From Parasitella parasitica (Eukaryota; Mucoromycota; Mucoromycetes; Mucorales; Mucoraceae): a stretch of DNA of 57,048 nt. The notes beneath the pieces were generated by a model. That model was not told the origin of the DNA, did not search any database, and saw nothing but the letters and a program-made list of their open reading frames with translations. Every line of letters starts with the position of its first letter. Within the stretch, counting starts at the first letter, position 1. The stretch lies in the NCBI GenBank assembly GCA_025201805.1, contig MU619243.1, positions 356,725 through 413,772 of the forward strand. Direction: 5' to 3'. Positions 43,606 through 56,315 of the stretch are shown in pieces. The translations under genes were made by a program, and so were the position numbers.

Positions 43606-44862
43606 CTTATTGAGTACGTGATTTGACACCGATAGAAAAAACATCAAAATGCTCATTAGAACATGTAATATTTAGACATGTTGTAAAATGCGCAAAACAA
43701 GCTGAAAGAGGTGTTCAAAGCCGTGCACATCTTTAACTATGAACATGTATCTAGAATAAAGTGAAGATCGCCATGCAAAACTGATTTAGGCAACTTCATC
43801 ATTTTAAGTTGAACTCCATGTAATTCAAGGTACACCACACTGATGACATTATCTTCCTTAGCAACAAACAAACAAAATCCACGCTCTTAACAAGATTAAT
43901 TGCATTTAAATAGGCCTTGCAAAGTAATTGTTTGATTGCCTGCAATGGAAGAGGCCAAAAAGCACGCACTATCACTCAGTATTGATTTCGCATTTTTGCA
44001 GATACCTCGCGATTACCTTTCTAAACAACAAATGATTGCGATATTCAAGTATTTATAGTTCATTGCAGCTAAGTTTACTGTAGTAGAATATTCAGATTAG
44101 ATCTATTACTATTTTAGTCATATATTAAATTTATGATGAATGTGTCAGAATATACACGCTTTAATTAAAAAAAAAAAAGAAAAAAGAAAAAAAAAGGTCG
44201 CTTTATAGTGCAATATGTAGTAGGTTTATTAAGTAAACATAAAAGATATGCTAAACAATTTACTACAATAATAAAATATTAGTCCGATATTCATCGCTTA
44301 ACATTTAGCAGTAAACATGCGAGAGAGAAAAAAGGTACATTTCAGAGAGGGCAAGTATAGTATAACTCATAAAGTTAGAAGGTCCTTGTTGCGTATATAG
44401 GACCAACTTCAGCGAATCACTTCATCATCAGCAATGCACCATTTCCATTCACAATGTTTACCAACCTTTTGCAATATAATTTACCTTGTTATTTTTCTGG
44501 TTGACATCAAAATTCCACATAAAAATTAAAAATAAAAAAGAGAAGATGGACATGGATGCCTTTTTATACACTTTGGAAAATGCCAAAAAAAAAATTTCTT
44601 CAGACTAGGGTAGGCATCCAGCGTGTCTGTGCTATATGGGGACACTCCTTCATTAAAGGTAGTCCCAAAAGAAATTTTGGTAGAATTGAGCTGTCAACAT
44701 CAGGATTGTAACACAAACGACACACATTCATCATGCAATGCCCAAAAATAAACAGAAATCAAGAGGCGAAGAAAATGTTTGTTTAAGATGCTTGTATAAA
44801 AAGCCCCAGACCTGCATTTCCTCTGCCTTTTCTTTCAATCCAATTCCTCACACATCCGAAAA
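43606..44862. other. Non-coding interval upstream of the GT15 gene
   Basis: AT-rich, with an A-rich run at 44166-44195. No frame of note. The last 70 bp hold the mannosyltransferase promoter. Confidence 0.45.
44795..44802 (+). promoter_or_regulatory. TATA box of the GT15 mannosyltransferase gene
   Basis: TATAAAAA lies 68 bp before the ATG at 44863, followed by a CT-rich leader. Confidence 0.5.
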
Positions 44863-46386
44863 ATGATGATGACTAAAAGGAGACAGACGCTCCTTTTGCA
44901 AATGCTAGCTGCCACTGCTGTGTTTTGCACAGTTGCCTATATATTCTTCCCTTCAGCTCGCCCTGCAAGCCCTCAGTTGGCTGACAATTGGTACAACGAG
45001 TCTGATCTGACTGGCTTTGAGCCTCATGAAAACCAAGAGATGGCTGCGTTGGCGGCCGTGCATCTCAGTGGCAAACAAGAGCCTATTATTGATCCCAACC
45101 GTGTCAAGGCTGCATTTGTTATTTTGGCAAGGAACTCTGATTTACAAGGCATCCGTCAGTCGATCCGTCAAATGGAAGATCGTTTCAACAAAAAATTCAA
45201 TTACCCATATGTCTTTTTGAACGAGGAATATTTCACGGAGGAGTTCAAGCAAAAGACCAGCGATTTGACAGACGCCCAAACATTCTATGGCAAGATTGAT
45301 GAAGATATGTGGGGCTATCCTGATTATATCAACCAAACATATGCTGCAGAATGCAGGAAAGATATGCACGACAGAAAGATTATTTACGGTGGCAGTGAAC
45401 CTTATAGACACATGTGCCGGTAAGCAGGTTTTGACATGTCCATTTTACACCGTCTTGACTAAAACCGACCTAGTTTCCAGTCTGGCTTCTTCTTTAGACA
45501 TCCTCTGCTGGACAATTTTGAATACTACTGGCGTGTTGAACCTGATGTACAGTATTTCTGCGACGTCGACTATGATGTGTTCCAAATGATGAAGGATAAC
45601 AAGTATAAATACGGTAAGAGTCATTATGCACAACTGAAACCAACTTGGTGGGCTTAACGTTTTGGAACTGTTAAAAAGGCTGGACTCTTTCATTGACTGA
45701 ATACATGGCTACCATTCCCACCCTTTGGAATGCCACTCAAAGCTACATGGAAAAGTACCCCGAATACATTAATTGGGGCCAGGACAGTCTGATGCCCTGG
45801 CTCACTGACAATGACTTTGAATCATACAATGGATGCCATTTCTGGTCTAATTTTGAGGTAGGCTAAGGGTTTTTTTTTTGTTTATCGCATTCTTAACATG
45901 TTATGGCAGATTGGATCTCTCGACTTTCTAAGAAGTGAGCCTTACTTGAAATATTTTGAGCATTTGGATAAGCTAGGCGGCTTTTTTTATGAAAGGTAAT
46001 TGTGGCAATATGTAGGTTTTTTTTTTTTTTTTTGGCGATCTTTATTAAACGTGTTTACAGATGGGGTGATGCTCCTGTTCATTCCATTGCTGTTGCTATG
46101 CTATTGAAGACCTCTGAGGTGCATTTCTTTAATGATATTGGCTACAAACACAATCCTTTGATGCATTGTCCTACAGACCCTTTTATTCAAAAGAATTGTT
46201 GGTGTGATGATAAGGAGAACTTTGGTATGTTGCTTATCCACAAAGTCCGTAACGTCAAAACTAACCAATCTTTAATTCATAGATTGGCACGGTTGGAGTT
46301 GTGCCACTCGTTATAAAAAGATCCAACCAGACTTTGTTTGGGATGAAGCTGTCTACAAGAATAAGACTGATCCTTACCGCATCTAA
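44863..46386 (+). CDS. Alpha-1,2-mannosyltransferase of the KRE2/MNT1/KTR family (GT15)
   Basis: Type II Golgi membrane enzyme that adds alpha-1,2-mannose to N- and O-linked glycans from GDP-mannose. Six exons, with introns near 45421-45484, 45614-45677, 45858-45909, 45995-46060 and 46225-46282. A short cytoplasmic MMMTKRRQ precedes a signal-anchor [20 protein letters not shown]. The GT15 domain starts [20 protein letters not shown]. It includes [17 protein letters not shown], the manganese/nucleotide region [20 protein letters not shown], and the nucleophile-bearing [35 protein letters not shown] and CWCDDKENF follow, then [15 protein letters not shown] at the end. About 400 residues, matching KRE2/KTR. 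Confidence 0.95.
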
Positions 46387-47399
46387 ACTTGCCCCATTAA
46401 CATTTCTCATTCCCTTTTTTAATTTATCATAAAACCCCTCATGTTACCCAGATGTTTTATAATCTCACCTTTTGAACATCAGAAAACTGAAAAGTTTCAT
46501 CTACAGGACCAAGTTTCTCGCTATGACGATTTGATGAGTATAAAGCTACTCTCAGCTTTAGAATACATTGAGTATTAAGACTATCCGTTTATGTATCGAA
46601 AATTATTCGAATTTAAGTTATCGTAAAGTGTTTGGATTCCAAGAAATACTCCTTGATAATTCTTGATTGATGCAATGGGTATTTTGCATCTTTCTAAATG
46701 AGTAATTGATGCTAGTACTTTTCAAAGCGTTAACTCTAAACAGTCAAAGCTATATGTAGTCAGTCAGATGAATGTTTATACTCGCATTGTATTCATATAC
46801 CGGTATAACCGACAAGCTAAGACTTTATCCAGATACTAGAAGCGCATATAGCTGGCCAAGCACATACGGTTAGCTAAACGAGCATTTTTATGCCAACTAA
46901 TGGTTTGATACTGCTTCTCGATAGTTTCACTTTGAAATTTTACCTGTAAAATATCCCAATATACCTCAACCAGCTGTGTAGATGTTTGTTTGAAAAGATT
47001 TGGCCCTATTTTCCTGATTTACGTTGTTTGTTTGCAAGGAGAGGAGAATGAATAGAAAGGGGCAGGAGAAACAATAGTTACGTATAATCAACCGTGGGCT
47101 GTTTATCGTATATATTGTTGTAGTCGATCAATTCGTGTTGTTATTCATTCATTGATCTCCATGTAAAGCACGGTTGAATACGTATGCAGGCCGTGTAGTG
47201 CCATATACTTGTTCAGGTCTGTTGCATGGTTGACGTACATGTTAGAAAGCCGGAATTTTCATGCTACCATCATCTACCGAAACCACCCCAGTCACCCACA
47301 TATGTCTCACTCGGTTGGCACAGATCTCACAAAATCATGCACAGCGTTTTCCGTGTACTTTGCTTCCTTTGCTCCCTATTCTTTTCTTTCAGTCTGAAA
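46387..47399. other. Intergenic interval
   Basis: About 1 kb with no gene that I can support; it presumably holds the GT15 terminator and the next gene's promoter and leader. Confidence 0.4.
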
Positions 47400-48571
47400 A
47401 TGCCTGTAATTAACAGATCTTCGCCACCTATGACAGCCGAGGATATGATGGCAACTTCTGCATTAGAAGTCTCCCCCATCCTAACAGCATCTATATTTGA
47501 CGAGATGTACACAGCAGCAGTGGATGATGATACAAGCATGCATCAAGCCTTACCTCCGCCATTGGTACAGCGAAGACGGCGTCGACACACACCACTCAGT
47601 CGGTTAAACACTGACAGAAATAGCGTCTTTGAACTCTCGCCGCCCAGTGATAGATGGACAAGGCGTTTGAGTTCGCTGCAGCAAGCAGTAGATGATCAAG
47701 ACACATCAGAAAATCACATTGGACCTCTAATGCCAACCGGGGGCAGTTCATTTCCTCGGTCTGATTCACCCAGCTTTGTATACGGCCAGAACTGTCTGAG
47801 TGATTGTGCTTACAATACGAGCCCATTGCTCGTACAGGACCAAAATATCGCTGTGAATATGCTTGATTTTGAAATTGTGCTTGATGACGGAGGGCAGTAT
47901 GGGTAAGTCCGAGGTGAGAATATGCAGATTGAAGCGTACCAACAAGATGCCGTAGAGCCATGTATGGCATTGATAATTTATTGATGAACGATGGATCCGT
48001 ATATTGGCAAGTATATATACAATACATCAAAGTGAATTAGCGATAACAATCTGCATAGTTCCGGCAGGAAAGGGGCTGTGAACATACTAGCTCAGTACTG
48101 TGGGTACATTGAAAGTGGCCTAGTAACAGATACAACCTGCTCCATTTCTAAACTGGTTATCAAAGCGCCACAGCATGGGTAATAGCATGGGAGAAGAAGA
48201 GTGATAGACAACATCTAACACATACATACTATTGGTAGATTTACCGCTCCCTGTATGGCATTAAGCACACTATTCATACATGTGCTGACATTTTTACATT
48301 TGTGTAGGTAGAGACGGGATGATATTCCTGTCACACAAAAGAATCAATATTTCAGGTATACAGAAGAGTGGCTATGTACAGTAGGATTGCACTAACTTGC
48401 TGGACAGATACGTCCCGATTTGACAAGTTTACAAAACATGATTATCATCAATACATGTTAAGCAAGTTACACAAAAATGGCGTATTAGAAGACACGGACC
48501 CAGTTGCTTGGTTCTCGCTGACAGAAGACAGAACCAGTGTTGTTGACCTCGATTTCAGGTTGGATCCATAG
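47400..48571 (+). CDS. Uncharacterised multi-exon protein with a hydrophobic segment
   Basis: Not recognised. A consistent five-exon model exists: 47400-47904, 47942-48010 (ends CA|GTATAT), about 48060-48179, about 48240-48309 and about 48367-48571. It reads MPVINRSSPPMTAEDMM, a disordered Ser/Pro/Arg-rich region with QRRRRRHTPLSRL, then ILDFEIVLDD-like acidic MLDFEIVLDDGGQYG. Next comes AMYGIDNLLMNDGSVYWH, GRKGAVNILAQYCGYIESGL, a likely membrane helix MALSTLFIHVLTFLHLC, and RVAMYSRIALTCWTDTSRFD, ending DLDFRLDP. Each junction keeps the frame with GT-AG borders, which supports a real gene. The start could lie at 47226, but a CTTTCAG just before 47392 suggests an upstream leader intron. A membrane or nuclear-envelope role is only a guess. 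Confidence 0.55.
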
Positions 48572-48764
48572 GAGCGAATTCGAGAATACCATCCATACTA
48601 ACAAAAAGACACAGGTCTGCCAAATATGTGTTGATTAAAATGCTGCGTGCTGATTATGAATCAGATAATATTGACATGCAATATATCGGATTCATTGGTC
48701 ATTCTGGCCCGAGATCCTTTGGCTGTGCAAAGCTTTGTTGAATCCCAGCATCATCTCTCACCTT

Positions 48765-48772
48765 TATATAAC
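48765..48772 (+). promoter_or_regulatory. TATA-like element of the BRPF gene
   Basis: TATATAAC lies 98 bp before the ATG at 48863. Confidence 0.4.
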
Positions 48773-48862
48773 ATGAGCATTCTTGTGCACCCTTCAAAAT
48801 CGCGATTAAAATATTTTTTTTTCTTCATTCTTTTTCTCCTTTCCATGTTTTTTTAGTGAGAA

Positions 48863-51800
48863 ATGTCTATCGAAGCAGAGAACATGGTAGCAACTAAATC
48901 TTTTGCTCCACCCTTGACTGCGCAAAGACGAGGCAGACCCAGAAAAAACTCGCCATTGCAGAAACAGACTCCTCCCACTCCTCCTCCTCCTCCTTCGCAG
49001 CAATCGAACAGCAACAGTCTAAAAGGCGCTTTTGATAAGCCTAGAGAAGAACTCTCTTACAAGGATTTTTTTCCTGATTTGGACATAAGAGAGCCATTAG
49101 CTATCGTAAAGGTGCCAGAACCGTCAGTAAAACAGAGCGATTACATCAAGCAGACTACGCCGATACCAAATTCACCTTCAATTGATGAATACGAAACTGC
49201 TTCAGAGGGCGAGTCGTCCCCTGTTGCTATGACGCATAAATTGCCTATACCATCCTACCAAAAAATCAAGCCTCCAAACAGAAAGTCAAAAAAGGAAGAC
49301 AACAGCAGCAGCACGCAGTTATTCCATCGCCCTGATAACCATTACATACGCTATATCGGTAAGTTGACTAATTGATGTGGCAAACCATGCCTTTTTTTTT
49401 TTCTTCTTCTTCTTCTTAAAAACAAGAGTTATTGATCCCTCCAGAACCATCAGAGACCGAATTATTTGCCACAGTTGAATACGACATGGACGAGCAAGGT
49501 ATTTTGATCATGTCAAAAGCCGAACCAAAAGATCTAACATGGTCACTAGATGAAGTATGGCTGCAGATTTACAATAAGGAGCGTAAAAAGGAAAATTCAG
49601 GGCAAGTATCAGGCGAGTTGTTTGAGGCGGTTATCGACCAACTGGAAAAAGAATGGTTTAATCTGGTAAGATGTCACCGTAATCCACCTCGTCAATACAT
49701 GTTCACCAGCGGCCTTGTTAGATCAAAAATCTCCCCAAAAAAACGGCCGAGGACCCCGTTTTGCCCGAGGATTCCAAATGTGCAGTATGCGACGATGGCG
49801 AATGCGAAAACAGCAATGCAATTGTATTCTGCGATGGATGTAACCTAGCAGTGCACCAAGATTGCTATGGCATTCCATATATTCCCGAGGGTCAGTGGCT
49901 GTGTCGAAAATGCATGGTGTCACCAGAAAACCCTGTATCGTGCATATTCTGTCCTGGCGAAGGTGGAGCATTCAAACAAACAACGACCAACCAATGGGGT
50001 CATCTTTTGTGTGCTATCTGGATCCCTGAAGTCAGTCTAAGTAACAGTGTTTATATGGAGCCTATCGACAACATTGAAAGCGTGCCCAAGAGTCGCTGGA
50101 AACTCAGCTGCTACATCTGCCGTCGTCGCCATGGAGCGTGTATTCAATGCGACAATAAGCATTGCTTTGTTGCATTCCATGTCACCTGTGCAAGATGGGC
50201 CCGGCTCTGTATGCGCATGAAATTGCATGGCACACATTATGACGGTGTTGTGCTCAAAGCCTACTGTGATCGACATACGCCCCGCGACTACAAGGATAAT
50301 GTGGATGTGGATGCAAATTTGGCTATCGCTCAGCAATGGTTTATCGACCATAAGCATGGCATGCCGCGCAGAAGATACGTAGACGAGGAGGACGACGATT
50401 TAGTCGACTATAACATGCAGCAACAGAAAACAAAATTACTACCCACTTCCAAAGCGGCCAGAGCTCACCAGCATCAATATACAGCAGGTGCCCCTATCGC
50501 TCCAGAATATATATTGGATAAGCTGGAGAATTTGCAGTGTGTCCGACAGACAAAGTTAAAAAAAAAGGCCAGCCTGATCACTAGCATCTGCCGCTATTGG
50601 TCGCTGAAACGAGAATCGAGACGAGGAGCACCGTTATTAAAGCGGCTTCACCTGGAGGTAAGACATCTATTCTGCTAGTACGAGCATGCGCTAAAATTTC
50701 GCTCAAAATTTGCAGCCTTGGACCGCGTCGTCCTCAGAACTGAAGCAATCTGAAGTGGAGAAGGCACACAAGGCATCCGTGAGTAGACAACCTGCTTATT
50801 TGTTTGAACGCGTATTCACACATATCTTTCTTGCTCTAGTCAATGATGAGTTTACGAGCCGATTTGGAGAAGGTGAGAATGCTGACAGAGCAGGTGCAGA
50901 AGAGAGAAAGACACAAGCTAGACCGAGTTCGCAAGCAAAAGGCATACATTGAAATGATTCTGTACCCAGTGGAGTTCATTGTGCACCCCATATTGCGACA
51001 ATTAATGGCGATGGACAAAAAGGACTTTTTCAAATATCCAGTGCCTGTCGAACTGGCTCCAGATTATTACGACGTTATCAAAGAGCCCATGTCCTTTTCA
51101 GACATTCAAGAAAAGCTGGCCTTGCATCGCTACTCCACAGTAGATGAATTTGAGGTAAGCGTACATTTGGCGTTTATATCGTAGAATACAGGACTAATTT
51201 CATCTGCTTAGTATGATTTAAACCTGATCTGGAAAAACTGCATGTTCTACAACAAGCGCGAAACTCTATATTTCAAATTAGCACAAAAGCTTCAAAAACA
51301 TTCTCAAGAATTGATTGCAGAGGCTCAAGAGGACTTCCACACACTTCAAATTCGGAATGAATCTGGTGCTCTGGACGTGGATATCGATCCTGGTATTTTC
51401 GAGTACGGAATTGCCGCAGATGCTTCAGAAAAGGAAAATGTTCCTGATTTGAGCAGTGTCAGTAGCTTAAGTAGTGCCGTGGAATTGTCTCAGAGTACCA
51501 GTAGTGGCAGCAACAGCAGTATTGGGGGCAGCAATAGTGCGCATACAAAAAGTGCTCCTACAAGCAATGGAGATGCTCCCAATGGCATCAAAAAGCGCAC
51601 TCGATCGGGTATAAAGGCATTGAAGCAACTAAACACACGCTCACTGCGATCACGACAAGTCGACCAGTCCCTTCCGGAACAACCTTCATCACACACATCA
51701 TCCACATCGCCGTCATTATCACCATCAGCTTCTTCTTCTGCTGCTGCCACATCTCTTCGCAAAAGGAAAAGAACAGCCTCTCCAATGGGTTCTGAGCCAC

Positions 51801-52478
51801 AGCCCGCAGCATCCCAAACTTCTACATCCAGAAATCAATCATCGAAGCGTTCGAGAAACATTTCACCCGTGCAGCAAAAGGCGAAATCAAAAGAACAGAC
51901 TATCGACAAATACTTTAACAAGCAAAACACTACTAAAAAACACGCAAATGAGCAGCCTGCAGAAGTATCCGGTGCCACCGCCGCCACCACCAAAAATCCA
52001 GCATTGGCAACAAAAGCGACGGCAAGCCTTCCTCCAGTCAGATTTACAGATGGCGAGCTGGTTTGGGCGCGTGTGCGAGGTTTCCCACCGCATCCCGCAA
52101 GTATCATAGACCCCAAAACCTCCAAGAAAAAGATCCCAGAGAATGTACTTGCATTAACAAAGACGGACAAGAATCACGTTCTAGTTGAATTCTTCCAAGT
52201 GAGCGATTCACACATGTGGTAAGTATAATACAAGTGGGCTTCGTTTTTTTTTAAAAAAAAAAAGGTTTATTGATGTGTGCAAAAATAGGGGATGGATTGA
52301 AAAGAAGGAGATTAATCCCTTTGGCAATCTTGACGTCGACAAGGACATGCTGTTGATTGCCAAGCGATCCAAGAAATCATATCGTATCAAGGAGGTCAAG
52401 AGCGGTTATAAATATGCCTGCAAATTGGTTCACATTGATCCCAGCGTTGCTCTTGCTCAAATATTCAAAAATTATTAA
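48863..52478 (+). CDS. BRPF/NTO1 family chromatin reader (EPC-like, PHD-zinc-PHD, bromodomain, PWWP)
   Basis: Scaffold subunit of MYST-type histone acetyltransferase complexes (MOZ/HBO1 in animals, NuA3 in yeast). Seven exons or so. An AT-hook-like RRGRPRK is near residue 22. An EPC-like N-terminal domain runs over SYKDFFPDLDIREPL and ETELFATVEYDMDEQ. The PHD1-knuckle-PHD2 block reads CAVCDDGECENSNAIVFCDG, GQWLCRKC, CIFCPGEGGAFKQT, WGHLLCAIWIPEV, SCYICRRRHGACIQC and HVTCARWARL. The bromodomain has FFKYPVPVELAPDYYDVIKE, PMSFSDIQEKL and CMFYNKRETLYF. A Ser/Ala-rich linker (51430-51900) leads to PWWP (GELVWARVRGFPPHPASI, then GWIEKKEINPFG). Introns fit near 49357-49427, 49665-49727, 50659-50715, 50779-50840, 51154-51211 and 52218-52288. 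Confidence 0.95.
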
Positions 52479-52584
52479 AAAAATTTAGTCCCTAGTTCTG
52501 TACATATCAAAGCTACATACATGATAATAAAAATTAAGCTTGTATACAACGTATAATACTTTATATATATTTTGAATGCAATGT

Positions 52585-54370
52585 TCAATTAGTTTTAAGT
52601 TTTTGGGTTAAACGGTAGCTACTGATTGCTTTTCTCATCAACTGTCCTAGTATTAATGCACTAGAGATTACGCCAGCAGAGGCAATTGCGTAAAGATCCA
52701 AATTGTTTGCCTTCACGAAAGACATGTCTCTCTTTGCATCTCGACGATGCAACAACTGGCCATTTTGATGCATGAACAAGGCTTCTTCAACCAAGTTGGC
52801 TGCTTTCACCACACCAAATTTACTGTTTAACTGCACCAAAGCCTTGTATCTATTCGCGTTGCTTTGGAAAAAGTTGCCTTCATCCCTTGCTACCTTGCAA
52901 ATAATCTCTGTAGCCTTTTGCTGTGTGTCTGTGTAATGCATTTTTAAGCCAAAACCGTTATCTTGGGCGATTTGAGCAGAAGCAGGCTGATCTCCAAAAA
53001 AGGGGAACACGACTACTCGAACACCTGCATTGAGAGATTCATAAAGGGATCCAGCACCACCATGAGTGATAAACATGCTGGTAGATGGATGGTTGAGAAT
53101 CGCTATTTGAGGAGCCCAGTTGATGAATGTGATATCCTTCTTGCTGTTGTCTGTAAAGAAAGATCGAACATTATAAGTTGTGTTTGATTGTGTGCTCAAG
53201 TAATCAGGGAATACATCCTCCAAGCCTCGAGTAGCCCAAATTATACCATCAAGTTCTTGTGCTTCGTACGCTTCCAATAGACCTGTCATCAAGAGTTTCA
53301 CATCCTCATCGGTAGCTACAGCATGTTGGCCAAAAGCAATGTAGGCCACCTTTTTGTGTGTCTCAAGAAACTCACGCAATTCAGGTGTAAGTGAAGATGC
53401 TACAGATGCAACAATAGGCCCCACAAACTCTACCAAAGGGCCGAGCGGCCTAGCAATGTCAAAACCAAAAGCCGTGTTGAAGATCTTGAGCGAGTTTTCC
53501 CATCTCATTTCAGGTGCTTGAACAGGATCTTTGATGCCTAACGATTTGAATAAGACTCGTTGTTTCTTGAAAAAATGGCGCAAAGTGTATGCCATTTGCA
53601 CAGGCTTGATAAACTTGCCGTCCAGACGCTGCCACAAAGTCATATGTGCCGAAGTTGGTATATGCATTGTTGTCATATGATTATTGATGTATGGCGCACC
53701 TGCGTCAGGGCTAATACCCATGCTAGCAGTGACAATGAATGGTATGTTGAATGCAATTGATGCTTCAGCGCACGGTGTATTGAAGTGATCGCATATAGCC
53801 AAGTCGATCTTTTTTGACTTGTATTGCTCCAAAAGACCAAGATAATCTATAAAAGATAATGTTCAGTTTCAAGTTAGTGATCATTAGTAAAAAGACGGCA
53901 GCATTCAAAATTTGTACCTGTCTCAAACTCGCTTCCGATGGAATCAAGCATCATTGCAAAGGATTCTATAATTGGTTTTGTACGCCTGTTCTTCATAATC
54001 TTATTCTTTTGCTCTACAAAGCGGTAATGAGGGCCAATCGACACTGTTTCAACAGAAGGGTAGTTTTTGCCAAACTTTGTTTGATCATCCTAAAGCGTAC
54101 ATACAACATAAATTAGTCAAGTTGTTCGATAATCTCGTAGGCTCTTACCCTTGTAATAAAGAATGTATTATGGCCTCGGCTAGAAGTCAGTTCTTCCAAT
54201 ATTGAAAGGACCCAAACAATGTGAGATGAGCCACCTATCATAGCTGAAAACGCAATGTTCTTTGTTTCTCTAAAACTATCCGACATTTCAAATGCTGTGC
54301 CTGGATCAACAGCAGCTCCAATGGACATGAGAGCTGATAAAATGAGTAAGAGCGTACTAGCTATTTTCAT
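52585..54370 (-). CDS. Membrane-anchored UDP-glycosyltransferase (UGT/GT1 family)
   Basis: Transfers a sugar from a UDP-sugar to a small lipophilic acceptor such as a sterol or lipid; the substrate is unknown. Exons 54370-about 54150, about 54091-53920 and about 53847-52585. The N-terminus MKIASTLLLILSALMSIGAA is a signal peptide. The acceptor half has GGSSHIVWVLSILEEL and LAICDHFNTPCAEA. The donor site carries a UGT signature, WAPQIAILNHPSTSMFITHG, then GAGSLYESLNAGVRVVVFPF and GDQPASAQ. A C-terminal hydrophobic helix (AIASAGVISSALILGQL) is followed by a basic lysine-rich tail, an ER-type anchor like animal UGTs rather than soluble fungal sterol glucosyltransferases such as Atg26. A TATATAAA lies at 54415-54422. 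Confidence 0.92.
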
Positions 54371-54414
54371 GGTTGCGATTGTTGACGAAAAGAAATGTAT
54401 TAAACAAGCAATGA

Positions 54415-54422
54415 TTTATATA
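54415..54422 (-). promoter_or_regulatory. TATA box of the UDP-glycosyltransferase gene
   Basis: TATATAAA on the minus strand, 45 bp before the ATG at 54370. Confidence 0.5.
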
Positions 54423-55975
54423 CCCATTTGATCTCTGCATGTACCGCTAGCTTCTCCTTGCATTATTTTTGTTGCCGAAAAGGCGCGTGCGCAGCACCCT
54501 CCGGTATATATTCAAACACTGTTTATCCGCTTTGGTTTAAACTAGCAAATGCTTGATCCTTCTCGCTATCGGATAGTCTATGTAACTATTTACTCAAACT
54601 ATTTAACCATGAGAACAAAAGGGAGATCTCCATACATGACTCGCAAAAATGATAGCTGTTAATACGCTAACTTTTCCTTTGCAAGTGTCTTGGTGTTGTA
54701 TAGCAGTAGGTACTTGTCTGCTACCGCTAACGCACTTTTTAAATATAAAGTTTACTTTTTGTTTGTTTGGTTTTCATTGAGACAGGGTTGAATTGAGGCG
54801 TTGATCAATAATATTTACGCACTACTCATTGTACCGTGTCGTAGTCAAACCATTACTTAGTTTAGCTAAACGCTGCACATGCTCCTAAATTTACCTGGCA
54901 TATGGTACATACCACATCTATATAGTGCATAAGCAAGCAAACACCATCTGGTAACACGGTACATTCGCCAGTCTAATAGCATGACCAGGACTCTATGGCC
55001 TTCGGATAAATTTATTCCATAGAATTATATGCACGCAACATAAATACATGAAGCTGCATAAAACTACAAATATAGATAAGCATAAGATTAAAATAGGCAT
55101 ACTCTACTTGTTTGAGAGCACTTTGCAAGTATACCTTATATGTAAATATGATGAAATTTTTTTTTACCATTACTCATTTAAACATCACATATTGTTGTGT
55201 ATCTTTTGTGCGGTGGCCTCTAATGTCTAGCAATCTCTTATTTGAGCCGCTATATTAGAATCAAGATCAAACAGTTCATAATGTAAACATAAATATGCCA
55301 TCATTGTAAGAAATTTACCACTTCTAGCAGAAGAACCTTACCAGGAGCCGCAAAGTCGTATAGATTCAGGAACCCTAATTCAGAGTTGTATGAAATGTTG
55401 TATACTTTTTCAAAATTTTTGACATGCGCAAAGTGATTGGAGCTTTCATGAGACCTCAATTAGAGCTCCTGATATGATTATGAGTTGCCAAAAAAGCTAC
55501 AATTACAAATCTACTATGTATACCAACAATTGCAAAGCTTGGTATAATTATTATGCTGCAGAAAATTGGACCTCATCAATCATTTAATATTCGTCACAGA
55601 GATAAGATCGCGGCATAGCATTTAGCGAATTCAACCAACCAAAAATGTAGCTACATAAAAATGGCTTTTGAGGCTACAATCTATAGCATATCAGCTATCT
55701 ATTCATATTAAAGTATTTTTAAATAACCTATTACGATCATGTCTTGTTCTTCCATTGATAATGGCTACTCGTTGGTTAGTACGCGAACACAGTGACACTA
55801 TCAATAGTAGTAGTAGTAGGCCGTAAATGCAATCTCAGACATTTGTTGCCCTTCGATCTCAAATTGTTTATCAAAATTTTGCTGCTCAAATCTCAAGAAC
55901 GCATTAGGTATATTCAGTATGCGAATTAATTGCTTGATGTCAAAAAATAAATTTTGTATTAAAACATTAAAGTTA

Positions 55976-55998
55976 CATAGTGAAATACATTCACTATG
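55976..55998. other. Short perfect hairpin
   Basis: CATAGTGAA, a five-base loop ATACA, then TTCACTATG: a 9-bp perfect stem in non-coding DNA. Not followed by a T run, so a Pol III or bacterial-type terminator is unlikely. Confidence 0.4.
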
Positions 55999-56315
55999 AT
56001 GATCTGCTGCATTCCATTTCTAGATTAATCCATTTACCTTATATTGATATAGACTACATATGTGCACAGTTAATAAGATGTACAATACAGATTTATACTA
56101 AATAAAATATAGGCTAGAAATGGCACCATTAGGATGAATGACGCTATAGACTTTATCCTTATATCTCGACACGAGCCTTATGGATTTGCTAGATTTAGTA
56201 TATGTGCTACAAGCATATTGCCATATAAGATCTATCCTTCTGATACGTATTCCCAGTTTCCAAATACTGTTGAGATCTGCAAGATCGAAATAAGAAAAGT
56301 ATTAAATAAAACGTT

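Larger units (their letters stand above)
54371..56315. other. AT-rich non-coding interval
   Basis: Upstream of the UGT gene. It contains the UGT TATA element, a small inverted 10-mer pair (TGTACCGTGT near 54830 and its complement near 54954) and a perfect 9-bp hairpin (55976-55998). No gene can be supported; the frames at 55048-55230 and 56134-56322 are short and featureless. Confidence 0.5.

Noticed and set aside
54828-54965. Pair of inverted 10-mers as a small transposon
   Set aside because: Only about 10 bp match with nothing further in register; this is easily due to chance in AT-rich DNA.
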